DNA of 64,000 bases from Pyronema omphalodes (lineage: Eukaryota; Ascomycota; Pezizomycetes; Pezizales; Pyronemataceae): NCBI GenBank assembly GCA_024516155.1, contig JAJJXM010000024.1:310001-374000 (forward strand), in the 5' to 3' direction. Numbering within the stretch: position 1 is the first letter of the stretch; every line of letters begins with the position of its first letter. A program made the position numbers and the translations under genes. The notes beneath the pieces were generated by a model that was not told the DNA's origin, searched no databases, and saw nothing but the letters and a program-made list of their open reading frames with translations. Positions 34,934 to 45,259 of this stretch are shown here, in pieces.

Positions 34934-35277
34934 CTAGGCCTGTTTGGGGCAACAGACAGCTTTGATTCCATGGTTGAATGGCGAACAGTATGCTGCCAAT
35001 CTGATCTCGAAGTCTTGCTTGCACTTCTCGTTACAGGCAGTGACGTAGCAATCTGACCAAGAAGTACGCTTTCCAAAGACGTTGGTGGCATCAAAAGATC
35101 CAGCAGGAAGGATCTCCATACCCTCAGGTAGGTCGAAGCCGCTGGGAATCTGGGGAGGGACAACTGTTATAGTCAGCCTGGAAATTTCAAGGAGAAAAGA
35201 GCAAGGCTATTATAGCTACCTGCGGAGAAAGCAGTGGTGGAAAAAATCATAGAAGCGGCAAAGATAGAGAACTGCAT
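34934..35277 (-). CDS. defensin-like secreted peptide, copy B
   Basis: About 95 aa from exons 35277-35220 and 35163-34934, phase-1 intron after the signal peptide (MQFSIFAASMIFSTTAFS). A propeptide of about 35 residues ends in GKR; the predicted mature peptide has the same C-x4-C-x3-C-x10-C-x10-C-C as copy A (DCYVTAC, NEKC, YC, VCCPK). The propeptide is longer than in copy A and differs in sequence, while the cysteine core is well kept, which fits selection on the mature peptide. The intron is at the same place and phase. Confidence 0.8.
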
Positions 35278-35428
35278 TCTGGCTGTTTGATTGATAATTG
35301 TGATGATAATTTTCGGGGATATGATTGTAGTGAGGGTCAATTATGGATATAGATAGAAGGGCAGTGTTTGGAAGTTGTTTTCGAGACTTGATGCCGAAGA
35401 TACAGTTCATGAAGACCATCAAGTGCAG

Positions 35429-35436
35429 TATTTATA
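35429..35436 (-). promoter_or_regulatory. TATAAATA box, unit B
   Basis: TATAAATA on the minus strand, 152 bases upstream of the ATG at 35277, in a block conserved with 31427-31434 in unit A. Confidence 0.55.
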
Positions 35437-35519
35437 ATGTTCTTCTTGTTCCAAACAACTCACATATCACATCTTTTCAAGATAATGTTTCGACATCGTG
35501 ATGTAGAAAATTGAGACAA

Positions 35520-36310
35520 TATAGAGGAACGCAAGAGCGCAGTTCTCACCGTTCTCTCCGGTAGCGTCTCGGGCCCACATTGCCGACTAACATCAGTCTC
35601 ATTTTGGAATATCCTCCATGAACACGTCAAACATTCGACCCAAATAAGGTTACAAATTGTGTCCAAATAACCGTGGTATAGGATATCGTGAAGTATGTAT
35701 GCGCATGGAGAGGTTTACCCCTCCCCCACCTTGCTAGCGTGGCAGGGTTCCGGATAAACAAGCTCCAACGCTATACCGAACTTGCTAGCTCCCGCTCTTC
35801 CGCTCTCCTGTTCCTTAAACCCTGCTCAGCCGTTTCCATGGAACAGAAACGACTAACCCTCATGACTATGTACCTCAAAGTTTTAAACAGTCTTTCGGAT
35901 GTTTTATTCACGCCGTTCAAGTCCCGAGTCGGTACGAAAAATATCTATGCAACAACCTCAGTAGACAAAACCATGCGCGAAATCTTGGGCAATAGAAGGA
36001 AATTATCTAATCGGATGAGATGGGCATCGCATGATATAAAATATTCCGCGACTGAAAAGAAATATTTTATGTACCCTGTTTTCGCAGTTTTGCATAAGGC
36101 AATATAGACTGCGGTATATAGCCTCCACGGCGATCATCATGCATAGGCGGCTATACCCCAACGAGTGACACAGACAGCTCCAATGGCCCAGTGTTCATCA
36201 AATTTATCACTTTGCTCCGATGTTCTTCTAGTTTAGGCGCGGGATGTAGGATTGCTTGGTGTTTGGCCGTTTGCGATTCCGAGCAAATTTCGTGATGAGC
36301 AGCAAAACAT
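35520..36310. other. extra segment in duplication unit B
   Basis: It has no counterpart in unit A. The longest frame (35688-36107 plus, 139 codons) has no signal peptide or motif. The base composition is somewhat richer in GC than the flanks, which would fit a later insertion, but no terminal repeats were found. Confidence 0.4.
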
Positions 36311-37366
36311 TTTAAGACAGTTGAACATCCGGGCGGCTACATTGATAAACAAGTTTGAAGTCTCTACTGACCGATGGTACCAAAGATGACTCGTTAGCTT
36401 CTTCCATCAAACAATATGCACCAACGTCTTTCACGATATATGCCAATTGTGGATATATGTCGGTACATTCAGATGGCAGGGGAAAAAAGAGATGAGCAAA
36501 ATTTATAATTTCTTGGTTCTATAAAAATCCGAAGCCGTATCTAGAAAGCGCGAGAAGCGCTGCAACTAAAGGAAGGGTTTATATTGGTGATGTATATGGA
36601 CGCAAATTGGTGTGACAACATGCAGTTTATTCTGTAATAAGAAAACGGGGCACTTTACACGACCTGCTACTGTTGAATGCATCTTGATAATAACTATGAC
36701 TGAAGAATATCACACCTGATAAACCAAACGGCTGAGATATTTAGCTGAAAGGAGTCGCATTAGCTGTTTACAGGCATTTCTACGCACAGATAACTTGCCT
36801 TTGTATGTATTTCTCCGGCAACTCTCTGAAGTCAGAAGTATTGTCGCAGAGCAAGGTGGTTGGTCCGCTGTGATGGAGTACTCCCTGGTCATTAGTTGAT
36901 CATCGCCATATGAAAGACTGAGGCGAATTTGCAATTGAAGATAACTTGTATGACAATCTATTAATGATTATGTTTGTATTTCTACGATATTGCTTGATGC
37001 AATGGTGATCGTTAGTGCGTAAAGTAAATTATATATTCTTGGAAGTTGGAATGCCAAGTCTTGAAATGACAGGGCTAGTTAGTATGGCCAATATAGCGTG
37101 GCTGAAGGGAGGCAAAGTTGCATTAGTGACCAAGATCAACATCGAAACTGCGTACAAACATCTCAGATTCAAGTATAACCCATAGATTCTTTACGTACAC
37201 ATAATTGTTAGTGTTGAGGAAGCCGTCAACAAAAAAACCTAGATAGCGCTGTTATGTACTGTTCATAATGCTGCTACAGAATCGGCTTTAAAGTCATCTT
37301 AGCTAGAGCAAACTCTAACTTGCGCAGACATTGCAATTGAAAGAGGCAATACCCAGCAAAAAAGTG

Positions 37367-37456
37367 CGTCAAGGACAGGATTCGAACCTGCGCGCCCGAA
37401 GGCATCCGCTTTACCAAGTTAGCAGGCGAACGTGTTAACCACTCCACCACCTTGAC
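37367..37456 (-). tRNA. tRNA-Ser (anticodon GCT) with a 9-nt intron
   Basis: On the minus strand GTCAAGG pairs with CCTTGAC. The anticodon stem TTCGC/GCGGA encloses CTGCTAA plus a short intron, giving anticodon GCU. A long variable arm (ATGCCTTCGGGCGCG) and the T-arm with GGTTCGAATCC are present. A T run on the minus strand right after the gene (plus-strand A run at 37358-37363) would end Pol III transcription. Confidence 0.9.
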
Positions 37457-38037
37457 ACTACATAACTCGTATAGCAGTTTGCTCCAACTGTCGTATTGAT
37501 GTCACTCAAAATTGTCCGGAGACAAGTGGAAAATCTCGATTGGCGGATGAACATACAAGAAACTTTGATGATTACAAATTCTTTTCGCGCAAATCCATCA
37601 ATGAAAGGTAACGTATAGAAATATGCAATATTTGGGAATGTAACAAAATCTTGTGGATGTCAGTCAGCTTGGGCGTTGTGGCCTACAAGAACTCTGGATT
37701 ACTTGAAAAGACGGGGAGTCGAGGACGTGAGTGTAATGGACCATAGACGTGGAATTTTAATGGAACCACATAAAATTACTAGGAGAGTTACTGATCTAAA
37801 AGTGCCTGCTGAACAGCAGTTCTCTGATAGTCTAATTAATATTTGGTTGGTATTGGAAATATTACATGCCGCATCCGCCGCACACAATGCAAGTGCCCAC
37901 GTTTTCCTCCCGGTTGAAATGATATTTACTCTGAGGGGGGGTATCCATAATCGAATTATAATGTCTTCATTGAGTAGGGCGTATAACCTAGTAATAAAGT
38001 ATTTTTCTTTTAATTCAGTTTGACTACAAGAACCCAA
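37457..38037. other. intergenic
   Basis: Long overlapping frames on both strands (37676-38023 plus, 37699-38037 minus) mirror each other and show no motif; neither is supported. Confidence 0.4.
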
Positions 38038-38572
38038 TCAACCCTGAGAAAGCACCTCATTCTGCTGGTGATATTGTGCCAGGTCTTTATAGGTGAGGCA
38101 AGCGAATGCACTAATTCGGTCATTGAATCCAAATTCGGATAAATAGTCGCTTCCTGGGTATTCCAAAAGTTTTGAAGCTCCCTTGCAGTTTTCATGCCTC
38201 ATGCCTGTTAGCCTTTGGCTACTGTATTAAAACGGATTACTTACTCGTATACAAAGCAAAAAGTACCATCGTCTGGGCCGAAAGATGAAATCTTGTCGTT
38301 GAATTCGCTGGGGACATTATGGCACTTGGCAAGATTATAGATATTGTAAATGCACGTTGCCCCCCAAAAGGCGTCCTCGCAGTAGTAAACCTATAAGATT
38401 TGTAAGCCGCCGAGCCTCTTCATTGTTAGGAGGAACTTACTCCACCAGGATTAGCGAAACGAACTGGTCGTTCCGTGATAATATATGAGTTACGCGCCAA
38501 ATCAGGTGACGTTAAAGCAGGTGCTGCGGCAATAGCGCTAATGAGAAAGGCAACAATAGATATGATCTTCAT
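38038..38572 (-). CDS. secreted cysteine-rich protein, beta/gamma-crystallin-like family, member 3
   Basis: About 145 aa from exons 38572-38441, 38390-38245 and 38197-38038 (introns phase 0 and phase 2, both donors GTAAGT). The signal peptide is MKIISIVAFLISAIAAAPA. The core is YYCEDAFWGATC, AKCHNVPSEFNDKISSFGP, then GTFCFVYE, ENCKG and FNDRISAFAC. The motif F-N-D-(K/R)-I-S-(S/A)-F occurs twice, each time near a G-x-x-C or C, as in two-domain beta/gamma-crystallin-like small proteins. Its paralogue at 42138 shares both introns. The C-terminus runs about 20 residues past that of the paralogue. An ATG three bases upstream is possible. Confidence 0.8.
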
Positions 38573-38935
38573 CATTGCAATGGAACTGGAGACTACAGAC
38601 AGTGAAAAATGAGATATGAGCAAATAAAGAGGTCATTGTGCGAGTATTTATGTACCTTAAAACCACTTGGTGATAGGAAATTTTACCTTTCTCTTCTAAG
38701 CCATTCTTGATAACTCGTCCATGTGACGCGTATAAACCAGTACCGTTAGCGCTACGTGCAAAATAAGGTTGGGGATTTATATTTTAAATTTTGGTATACG
38801 GACTGCTACAGATCATAAATTCAGAAGCTATTGAACATGTTCTGGCACATATGTGTGAAGGCTTACGACGTGATACCCTCTGTGTATCGACAGCTTCCTG
38901 TACCGAACTCTATTGTTTATACAGCCACCTTGACC
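38038..38935. repeat. second segmental duplication, copy 1
   Basis: The gene at 38038-38572 and its upstream DNA to about 38935 match 42138-42985. Non-coding anchors are TAAGCCATTCT, GCTACGTGCAAAA, CGGACTGCTACAGAT and TACGACGTGAT. The upstream homology shows that the segment, not just the transcript, was copied. Confidence 0.75.
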
Positions 38936-39695
38936 GATGAATGCAGAATATTGCACTCGGGCCGACTGCCCTCCGGGGGTTCCCCTTGGCGGCACTTGTT
39001 CGCCGTATTACCAGAACTGTATGTCGCAATAGGACTGTACAGCGACACCAAGATTTAAGAGTTATTTACCCTATCTATTAACCTCAAAACAACAATTACC
39101 CTCCTCGGTGGTAGAAGCGCTCTTATGCAGGACTTGCAAGCAACTCCTTATTAAACTTTCAAACGTTTTTCTGTAAATCAAGCCAAGATTTGAGATATTG
39201 AATTCAAAAGTGCAGCAATGTATTAGAGTTCTTCGCTCAGATGTTTCCAAGAAATGTCCGACTTACGCCACGCACAGCTTCAAAATGCTGTCAACCGGAA
39301 CTTCCGAGCTCTGGAAAAACTTTTTGCCATAATCAGCCCAGCATCGCAGGGATCTCCCTTCAGACCAAAGTCAAAATGGTATTTGCACCACCAGAGCTGC
39401 AGAACATCCAGGTAGCACACTGATGCCAGAAAACTCAATGAGCGGCCCCCTAACCCGAGAGGAAGAGGAAAATGCAATCAGAAACGGGACGCGTAACAAG
39501 GTGCAGTACAATAGTAATACCCCAAATTCAGGCAAGGGGCAGCATGTTAAGCGGTAGAAAGTGGGGAAACTAATACACTGAGAGTACGAGGGGGCCATTG
39601 GCACACCGGGTGAGGAAGCGCAGTCAGATATAGTATTTCAGGTTACAGTATAGCGTTGTATGAGAGGCAATCTACAGTTACCTTTGAAACCAATA
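38573..39695. other. upstream region of member 3 and spacer
   Basis: The first 360 bases belong to the duplicated segment. Beyond that, no gene is supported. Confidence 0.4.
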
Positions 39696-40809
39696 CTATG
39701 ATATACGAGTAGCTGTCTCCCTTTTCTGTTCCAAATCCATCTGCCATCGAAGCCACATACCTCTTGCAGGGCTCGGCGACATGGCGAGAAACATGCCAGC
39801 CTTGCGGGCGCTGTCGAATACTCTATAAGCGACTGCCATTTCCTGCGTATCGAAATCCGAATATTCCTTCTCCAGAACTGTGATCGCTCGCTCAATTTTG
39901 GCTTCCAAAAGTCGCTGGAAAGGATCAGTTGATAGCTCCGCTAGTTCACCAAACGCCGATCTGCGGCTGCGCTTAGCTGAAGCTTGGTTGCGTTTGGCGG
40001 TTGCTTTCCTCTTCCATCTCTGCGTGGCAGTGGGTTGCTGACTGGACTCAGCGTCAGGTTGCCGAGGTTCTTCAAGCCGGTCCGGCACTCTTCCGATCTC
40101 CGTTAGTTGGCGTTCCGCAAAGCTCTTCCGTCCGCCTGCCTGGGCAGGGTGATACCCGATTTGGGGGGAACCCGGAGGAGTAAAATCTTCATTGTCAGAT
40201 TTATTAGGCGGGGCTTTGTATGACGGTAGACTCTGCCGAAGTTGCATGGGGGTAATGGCGTATTTCCCTGTGGCGCGGTGCTTTGAGAATAGCTCGGTGA
40301 GTGTGTGGCAATATTGCAGGCCCTTTGTCTGGAATTTGCTCGCGTCCGGGTGCTCCTACGACCCTGTATTAAATACTACAGCCCATTCAAGCTATTTAAG
40401 GATTCAGTCACCTTTAATATACGCCCCCAAACAGCTGGACTAGCCTTCAAAGTCGCATTTGCTTCATCCCAACGCACCCTACGATATTCCTTAATCATGA
40501 CAAAGAAATCATAATTGCTCCTCAACTAAACCTAATCAGCTATCACACTTTACCTAGTTACGCCTCATTCAAAGCCAGAAAGCTTACAGTAGTTATTTTG
40601 GACTCTACTTGGGAGATGTCCAGGTTCGGAGGATTACCCTCCAGATTAACCTTTTTATTTATTACCTCGAGCGCTCGTTCAAGGCTTGCACGCTCAAACT
40701 CCATCTTCACTCGTTTTCCCATCCTGTCGTCGGAGAGGAGTACCCCAAGGAGAGCAGCAGTCATCTCCTTGGACCAATTGCCCGCTGGTTCATCAGATTC
40801 CTTAGCCAT
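39696..40809 (-). CDS. Myb/SANT-like DNA-binding protein
   Basis: About 331 aa from exons 40809-40588, 40525-40412 and 40355-39696; both introns phase 0, and joining restores a smooth protein (an ATG at 40854 would add 15 aa). The N-terminal about 120 residues resemble the Myb/SANT-like domain of fungal and plant proteins of the Myb_DNA-bind_3 type: NWSKEMTAALLGVLL, then YDFFVMIKEYRRVRWDE, then ASPAVWGRILKEHPDASKF. The C-terminal half is low-complexity, with a Lys/Arg-rich stretch (RWKRKATAKR, KRSRRSAF) that could be a nuclear signal, and a final helical region. Such proteins occur both as PIF/Harbinger accessory proteins and as stand-alone genes. I saw no transposase next to it. Confidence 0.6.
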
Positions 40810-42137
40810 TGTATTGATTGCTGCCGAGGTTGGGACCACGATGCGATGGAACAAAAGGAGAAGACCGAAATATCTGCTTGTGGTAGACGGAATGACGTGA
40901 ATGCCGCCTTAGGACACTATACGCCAATATAGTGGCTGCCCTCAACTCAGTAGGCGTCGCGTCTTCGTATAGTCTTGGCAAGCTGAAAATTCGGTTCCTG
41001 ATTATTAAGGATCGAGTGATGCCACATGAGCCTGTGTTCTGTACCTGCGCGGCCGGCAGCGTAGTGTGTTGTGTGTTAGACGAGAGTTGCAGCAGGTGGT
41101 AATATGTTCTCGAGAAGCAACTATACTGTTGAGATTCGTGCAAATAGAATAACAAAAACCAGAATCTGTTTCTGCAGCCCATTGTCATGACAACCGCCAC
41201 CAAGACTCGGAGAACCTAAGCCAACCCCCGGAAGCGCACCGCTGGTAAAATACCGAGCCCCTGCGGCAATTTTAGCGCCGTCAATTACCACAACCGCGAT
41301 ATAACGTCAACTGAAGAAATGTCTCGTACATGTCGTCGGGTATCAAAGCAGCTGGGTAGATGATGAAACTGCCAGTGTAAAAAATGCGGGCTGTAGATCA
41401 GCTGTAAAATGCGACGTTCAAAAGAAGGTTCTAATGTCGAGTCTGCCTCTCTTGTAGAGCAATCTGGTTGTAAAGTGGTTTGCTGGAATTGTACTGTGCT
41501 GTACTGGTTTCAGCGTACGCACATTACAGCACCATGAAAAGTTACGAGACACGTTCTGTGAAACAATCTGCAGGTTAAAATAGTCGGTTTTAAGGGTACC
41601 CGGATATCCGCCAACACAGACACCTATGCACGGATTTAACGCGGCGCCTATTTAAGAGAAAAAATGTAAAATTCACCAGAAACTGTTATATCCGTGTGTC
41701 AAGGAAAGAGTGCGCGAATGGAATCTGATTGCCGTTAAAAGGATAGAAAAGAAAAAGAAAGAAAAGACACTAGAAATGGAATAACTAAGACGCAGAGACC
41801 TTGACGCAAAAAAAGATGATAGTAACGCATGAGATACATTCCAACGTGTAGTCCAAGGAACTGGATGATATGAACAGTATATGCTAAACTGATGTAATCC
41901 TTGTCACGGAAGCTATCCTCGCCTCGACGCTCTTTTTTTCCCCTCTCATCTCTTCCGCAACATCCATGAAAAATAAACTCTTACAAAAGTATCGCAACCG
42001 AAATGGATATTATCAAATTCAGATAAGATTTTTCCTACCACTGATACCCAACCCCTTCTCAAAGTTTGAGCCGGACCATAACCACCTATTGAAAGATGAG
42101 CAAATATCTCATTCTCCGGATTCTCTTTTTCTAGGTA
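40810..42137. other. intergenic
   Basis: No supported gene in 1.3 kb; frames on the two strands overlap and lack motifs. An A/G-rich stretch lies near 41740-41770. Confidence 0.4.
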
Positions 42138-42621
42138 TTAATAAAAACCGCAGGAGAATGAACTAATCCGGTCATTGAATTTTTGTTTGAGCAAATTGTC
42201 GCTTCCGGGATAATCGATAAGTCTCGATTTTCCCATGCAGTTGATATGCCTTGTACGTGTGAGCCTCTGCATGCCATAACAAAACGGATTACTGACTCAT
42301 ATACAAAACAATAAGTTCCTCTATCTGGGCCGAATGATGAAATAGTATCGTTCCATTCGTCAGGAAGATCATGGCACTTCCAAAGTTCATAGACGTCGTA
42401 ATGGCACGTCTTTTCCCAATAGATGTCGTCGCAGTAGTAAACCTGTAATACTTGTAAGCCATCGAGTTTCGTCATTGTTAAGAAGAACTTACTCCACCGG
42501 GATTTCCCCTATAAAAGGGTCGATCTACGTTCATAGCTGAGCTATCGGGCAAACCCGACGGCTGCGGAGGTGCGGCGGCAACAGCGGTAACCAAAAGCGC
42601 GATGACTGATATAATCTTCAT
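42138..42621 (-). CDS. secreted cysteine-rich protein, beta/gamma-crystallin-like family, member 4
   Basis: About 128 aa from exons 42621-42493, 42442-42297 and 42249-42138 (introns phase 0 and 2). The signal peptide is MKIISVIALLVTAVAAA. The mature part has YYCDDIYWEKTC, KCHDLPDEWNDTISSFGP, GTYCFVYE, NC and FNDRISSFSC, ending five codons later. The second intron's donor is GTCAGT, weaker than the GTAAGT of the paralogue at 38038; if it were not used, the protein would change after the fourth cysteine. Exon 2 has exactly the same length (146 bases) as in the paralogue. Confidence 0.8.
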
Positions 42622-42985
42622 GATTCCGATGAGACAATAAGTAATAATATAGAGGAAATACAGGATTACTATACAACTATTTATATGCCTTGGGCAATGT
42701 TGGTAATAAGAAATCTTCACCTCCCTCGACTAAGCCATTCTCAGTAGCGCTTCATTATGGCGTGGAACGAATATCCTCATAGAGCTACGTGCAAAACAAG
42801 ATTGTGTATCCAGATTTTGATTTGTCATGCGGACTGCTACAGATTATGAATCCAGGAACTCTTTACCGCGCTCTCAAACATATCGGTGAAGAAATACGAC
42901 GTGATGCCGTCCGTATACCGGGAATACACTGTTACGAACCTGTAGGTCGAACAATCTTCGTTGCCGACGCATGCGGAATGTGGTA
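42138..42985. repeat. second segmental duplication, copy 2
   Basis: Counterpart of 38038-38935, in the same orientation about 4.1 kb away, including the promoter side of the gene. Confidence 0.75.
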
Positions 42986-45025
42986 CAAAATTACCAGTGA
43001 CTGAAGAGGATGCGTTTGATGCAACATGAAGTCGAAGCACTAAGCTAGCACAGGTAGTCTATGCATAATAAGTGCATATCTATGTATACAGAGTTAGTCT
43101 TACGCTTAAGGAGAAAATGCATGGCCTAACCCTTTTTCGGAAACATTCTCACTTTTAACGACGCACATAACCGATGAGATAGAATTAATATTGGTAGTCA
43201 TCCAGATAAGGATTACCGATATTTTTTTTTATTCGTATCGTACGGTGCACATCCATTTATCCCTTCTTCTTACCGGTTCAGTCGTAAACTGAGGCCGAAC
43301 AACTTCCACTGCCCGACTTTATATGTAGTGCAGAAGATACTAGCCTTGTACCGAACGTATCCTACAATCCACTGCTTTTCACTCCATGCCAATATCCGAG
43401 ATTATTTCTGCAGGAAGGTGATCGCTGTTTGAGTTGTGGTTACCGACATCCTCTTAGCAGTAGTGTTGAGATCAGTTCAAGACTGCACCATTCCTCGTCA
43501 CGCTGATTCGCGACTACCCCTAACTGCAGAGGAACTAGTCGCATACTACTGAATGTCTTCGTTATGTTGGCTGGTATTTTCTTTCTGCTCAAGTCTCCTC
43601 GTGGTCCTACAATTTTGTGTCAAAAATAAAGATCATTCCAGATACTTGAAGATGGAATCACCTGCAAGATACGCCCCAAACACCTGCACCGCATTGGTTT
43701 TTTGATTATGTTTAAAAGAGAACAATAATCGTCGTTTAACTGAATCCATAGGCTATCAACTTTTCCTTCTTACTCCTCAATACATCTTGAAAATTTGTCA
43801 ACGTACAATCTTTATTGTGATGCGAATTTTCTGATTTCGTCCTGCAGTCATCGAGAGTCACCGCTAGGAAAGGTACATTATCTTCTAGAAGTTCAGATGG
43901 GTCTGTCCACACATGGCTTTATATATCATTAGGGTTTCGGCAACGTTGAGGAGATGAAATATTGGTCGAGGATTGGTAATCCAAGAGTGACGACGTGTGA
44001 GCGTGGCGTCCCTCAGAAAGGCTATTTAGTAGAGATATGTTTGTATCGCCAATCATATATAACGTCACACGACACGCACTATTCCTAATTAGATATGTCC
44101 TACTTCCATTGCGGTGCAATCCACTTTATTGAACGCCTAAGAACAGCCTTTGAACATACACTCAGCCACTGATATATATGAAGGCCGTGACCTGTGGGCT
44201 ATATATTGTTGATAGCTTCACAACCACGCCTGTAGTTTGAATCTTGCAGCTACGGGCCTACGGCATCATTTTCCGAGCATAATTTCTTTCAGTCAGTGGC
44301 ATTTGGATTAAAGCTTTTTCGTGTGGTTAGGTGGAGTCAAGCTCGGGATAGTGAGAGGTGAGGGAAGAAGGTTGTTGCGGGCTTTAAGCCCCTGTCACGC
44401 GCACTCGTTTCGCCGCACTACCTGGTCTGCACCATAGTGTGTGCGCTGTGTCGTACTGAAATTGAGTTGTAGCGGGGAACACTACGTTCTACGAGCAATC
44501 AAACACCGAGCCTTCTGCAAATAGATGAGAAAAAAATGCTGTGATGGTACCTCAATCTTATGACGAGCCAAGAAAACATAGCGGATACTTTGATGTTTTG
44601 AAGTGCTCATCGGAAGTGACATATACATCATGACCATCGAATTTAGCATTGAAATTTGGACCCGTTAAGAATAGTTCAGAAGCTTTTAATTCCTTCACCC
44701 CAGCTTAAATACATTCAGCGGAATTCCTTTCGTCGGGATTCTTCCCATCAGAGATAAGTGTTTTCGTGATTGGAAAGCGTAAGTACGGGAATTTAGCTTA
44801 TATTGCATTTGAAGGAGCTGATGCGATCATTAAAACCGATTTCATTCAAGTCTCGGAACCCAGGATGCCAGATTTTGAATGATTCGCCTTTACAATTACC
44901 TTTACATTTACATTTTAATCATACACCGTTCGAGGCCTCTAAGGCCTATGCGGGAAACTATGGCACTATCCTAATCCTGTCCTCGAGGCCGAAGCCTCCT
45001 AATGAGGCCCCCTAATCTCCTTATC
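42986..45025. other. intergenic
   Basis: About 2 kb with no supported gene. A small GC-richer stretch with several AGGCC/GGCCT motifs lies at about 44925-45010, next to the LINE 3' side. Confidence 0.4.
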
Positions 45026-45259
45026 CCCAAAAAAAAAAACGTCCCCGCGCAAAGAAACACAAAACTTTAACTTCCCTCACCCCCTAAAGCCAATCTCATA
45101 AGGAAAAAAACAGAGAAAGAAAAGAAACAAACGTCTTCCAAAAGAAAAGAAAAACAAATTTGCCCATGCGTGTCCTCCTTTAAGTGAAAAAACAAAGGAA
45201 AAGGTACAGAAACACAAAAGAAACAAAAACACTCGCGTACTTTTCCCTCTCTTGCGCCG

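Larger units (their letters stand above)
33910..37032. repeat. segmental duplication, unit B
   Basis: Second copy of unit A (29595-32822), in direct orientation about 4.3 kb away. It carries the second defensin-like gene and, at about 35520-36310, some 790 bases with no counterpart in unit A. Its copy of the 29.6-29.8 kb frame is shifted. Confidence 0.8.
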
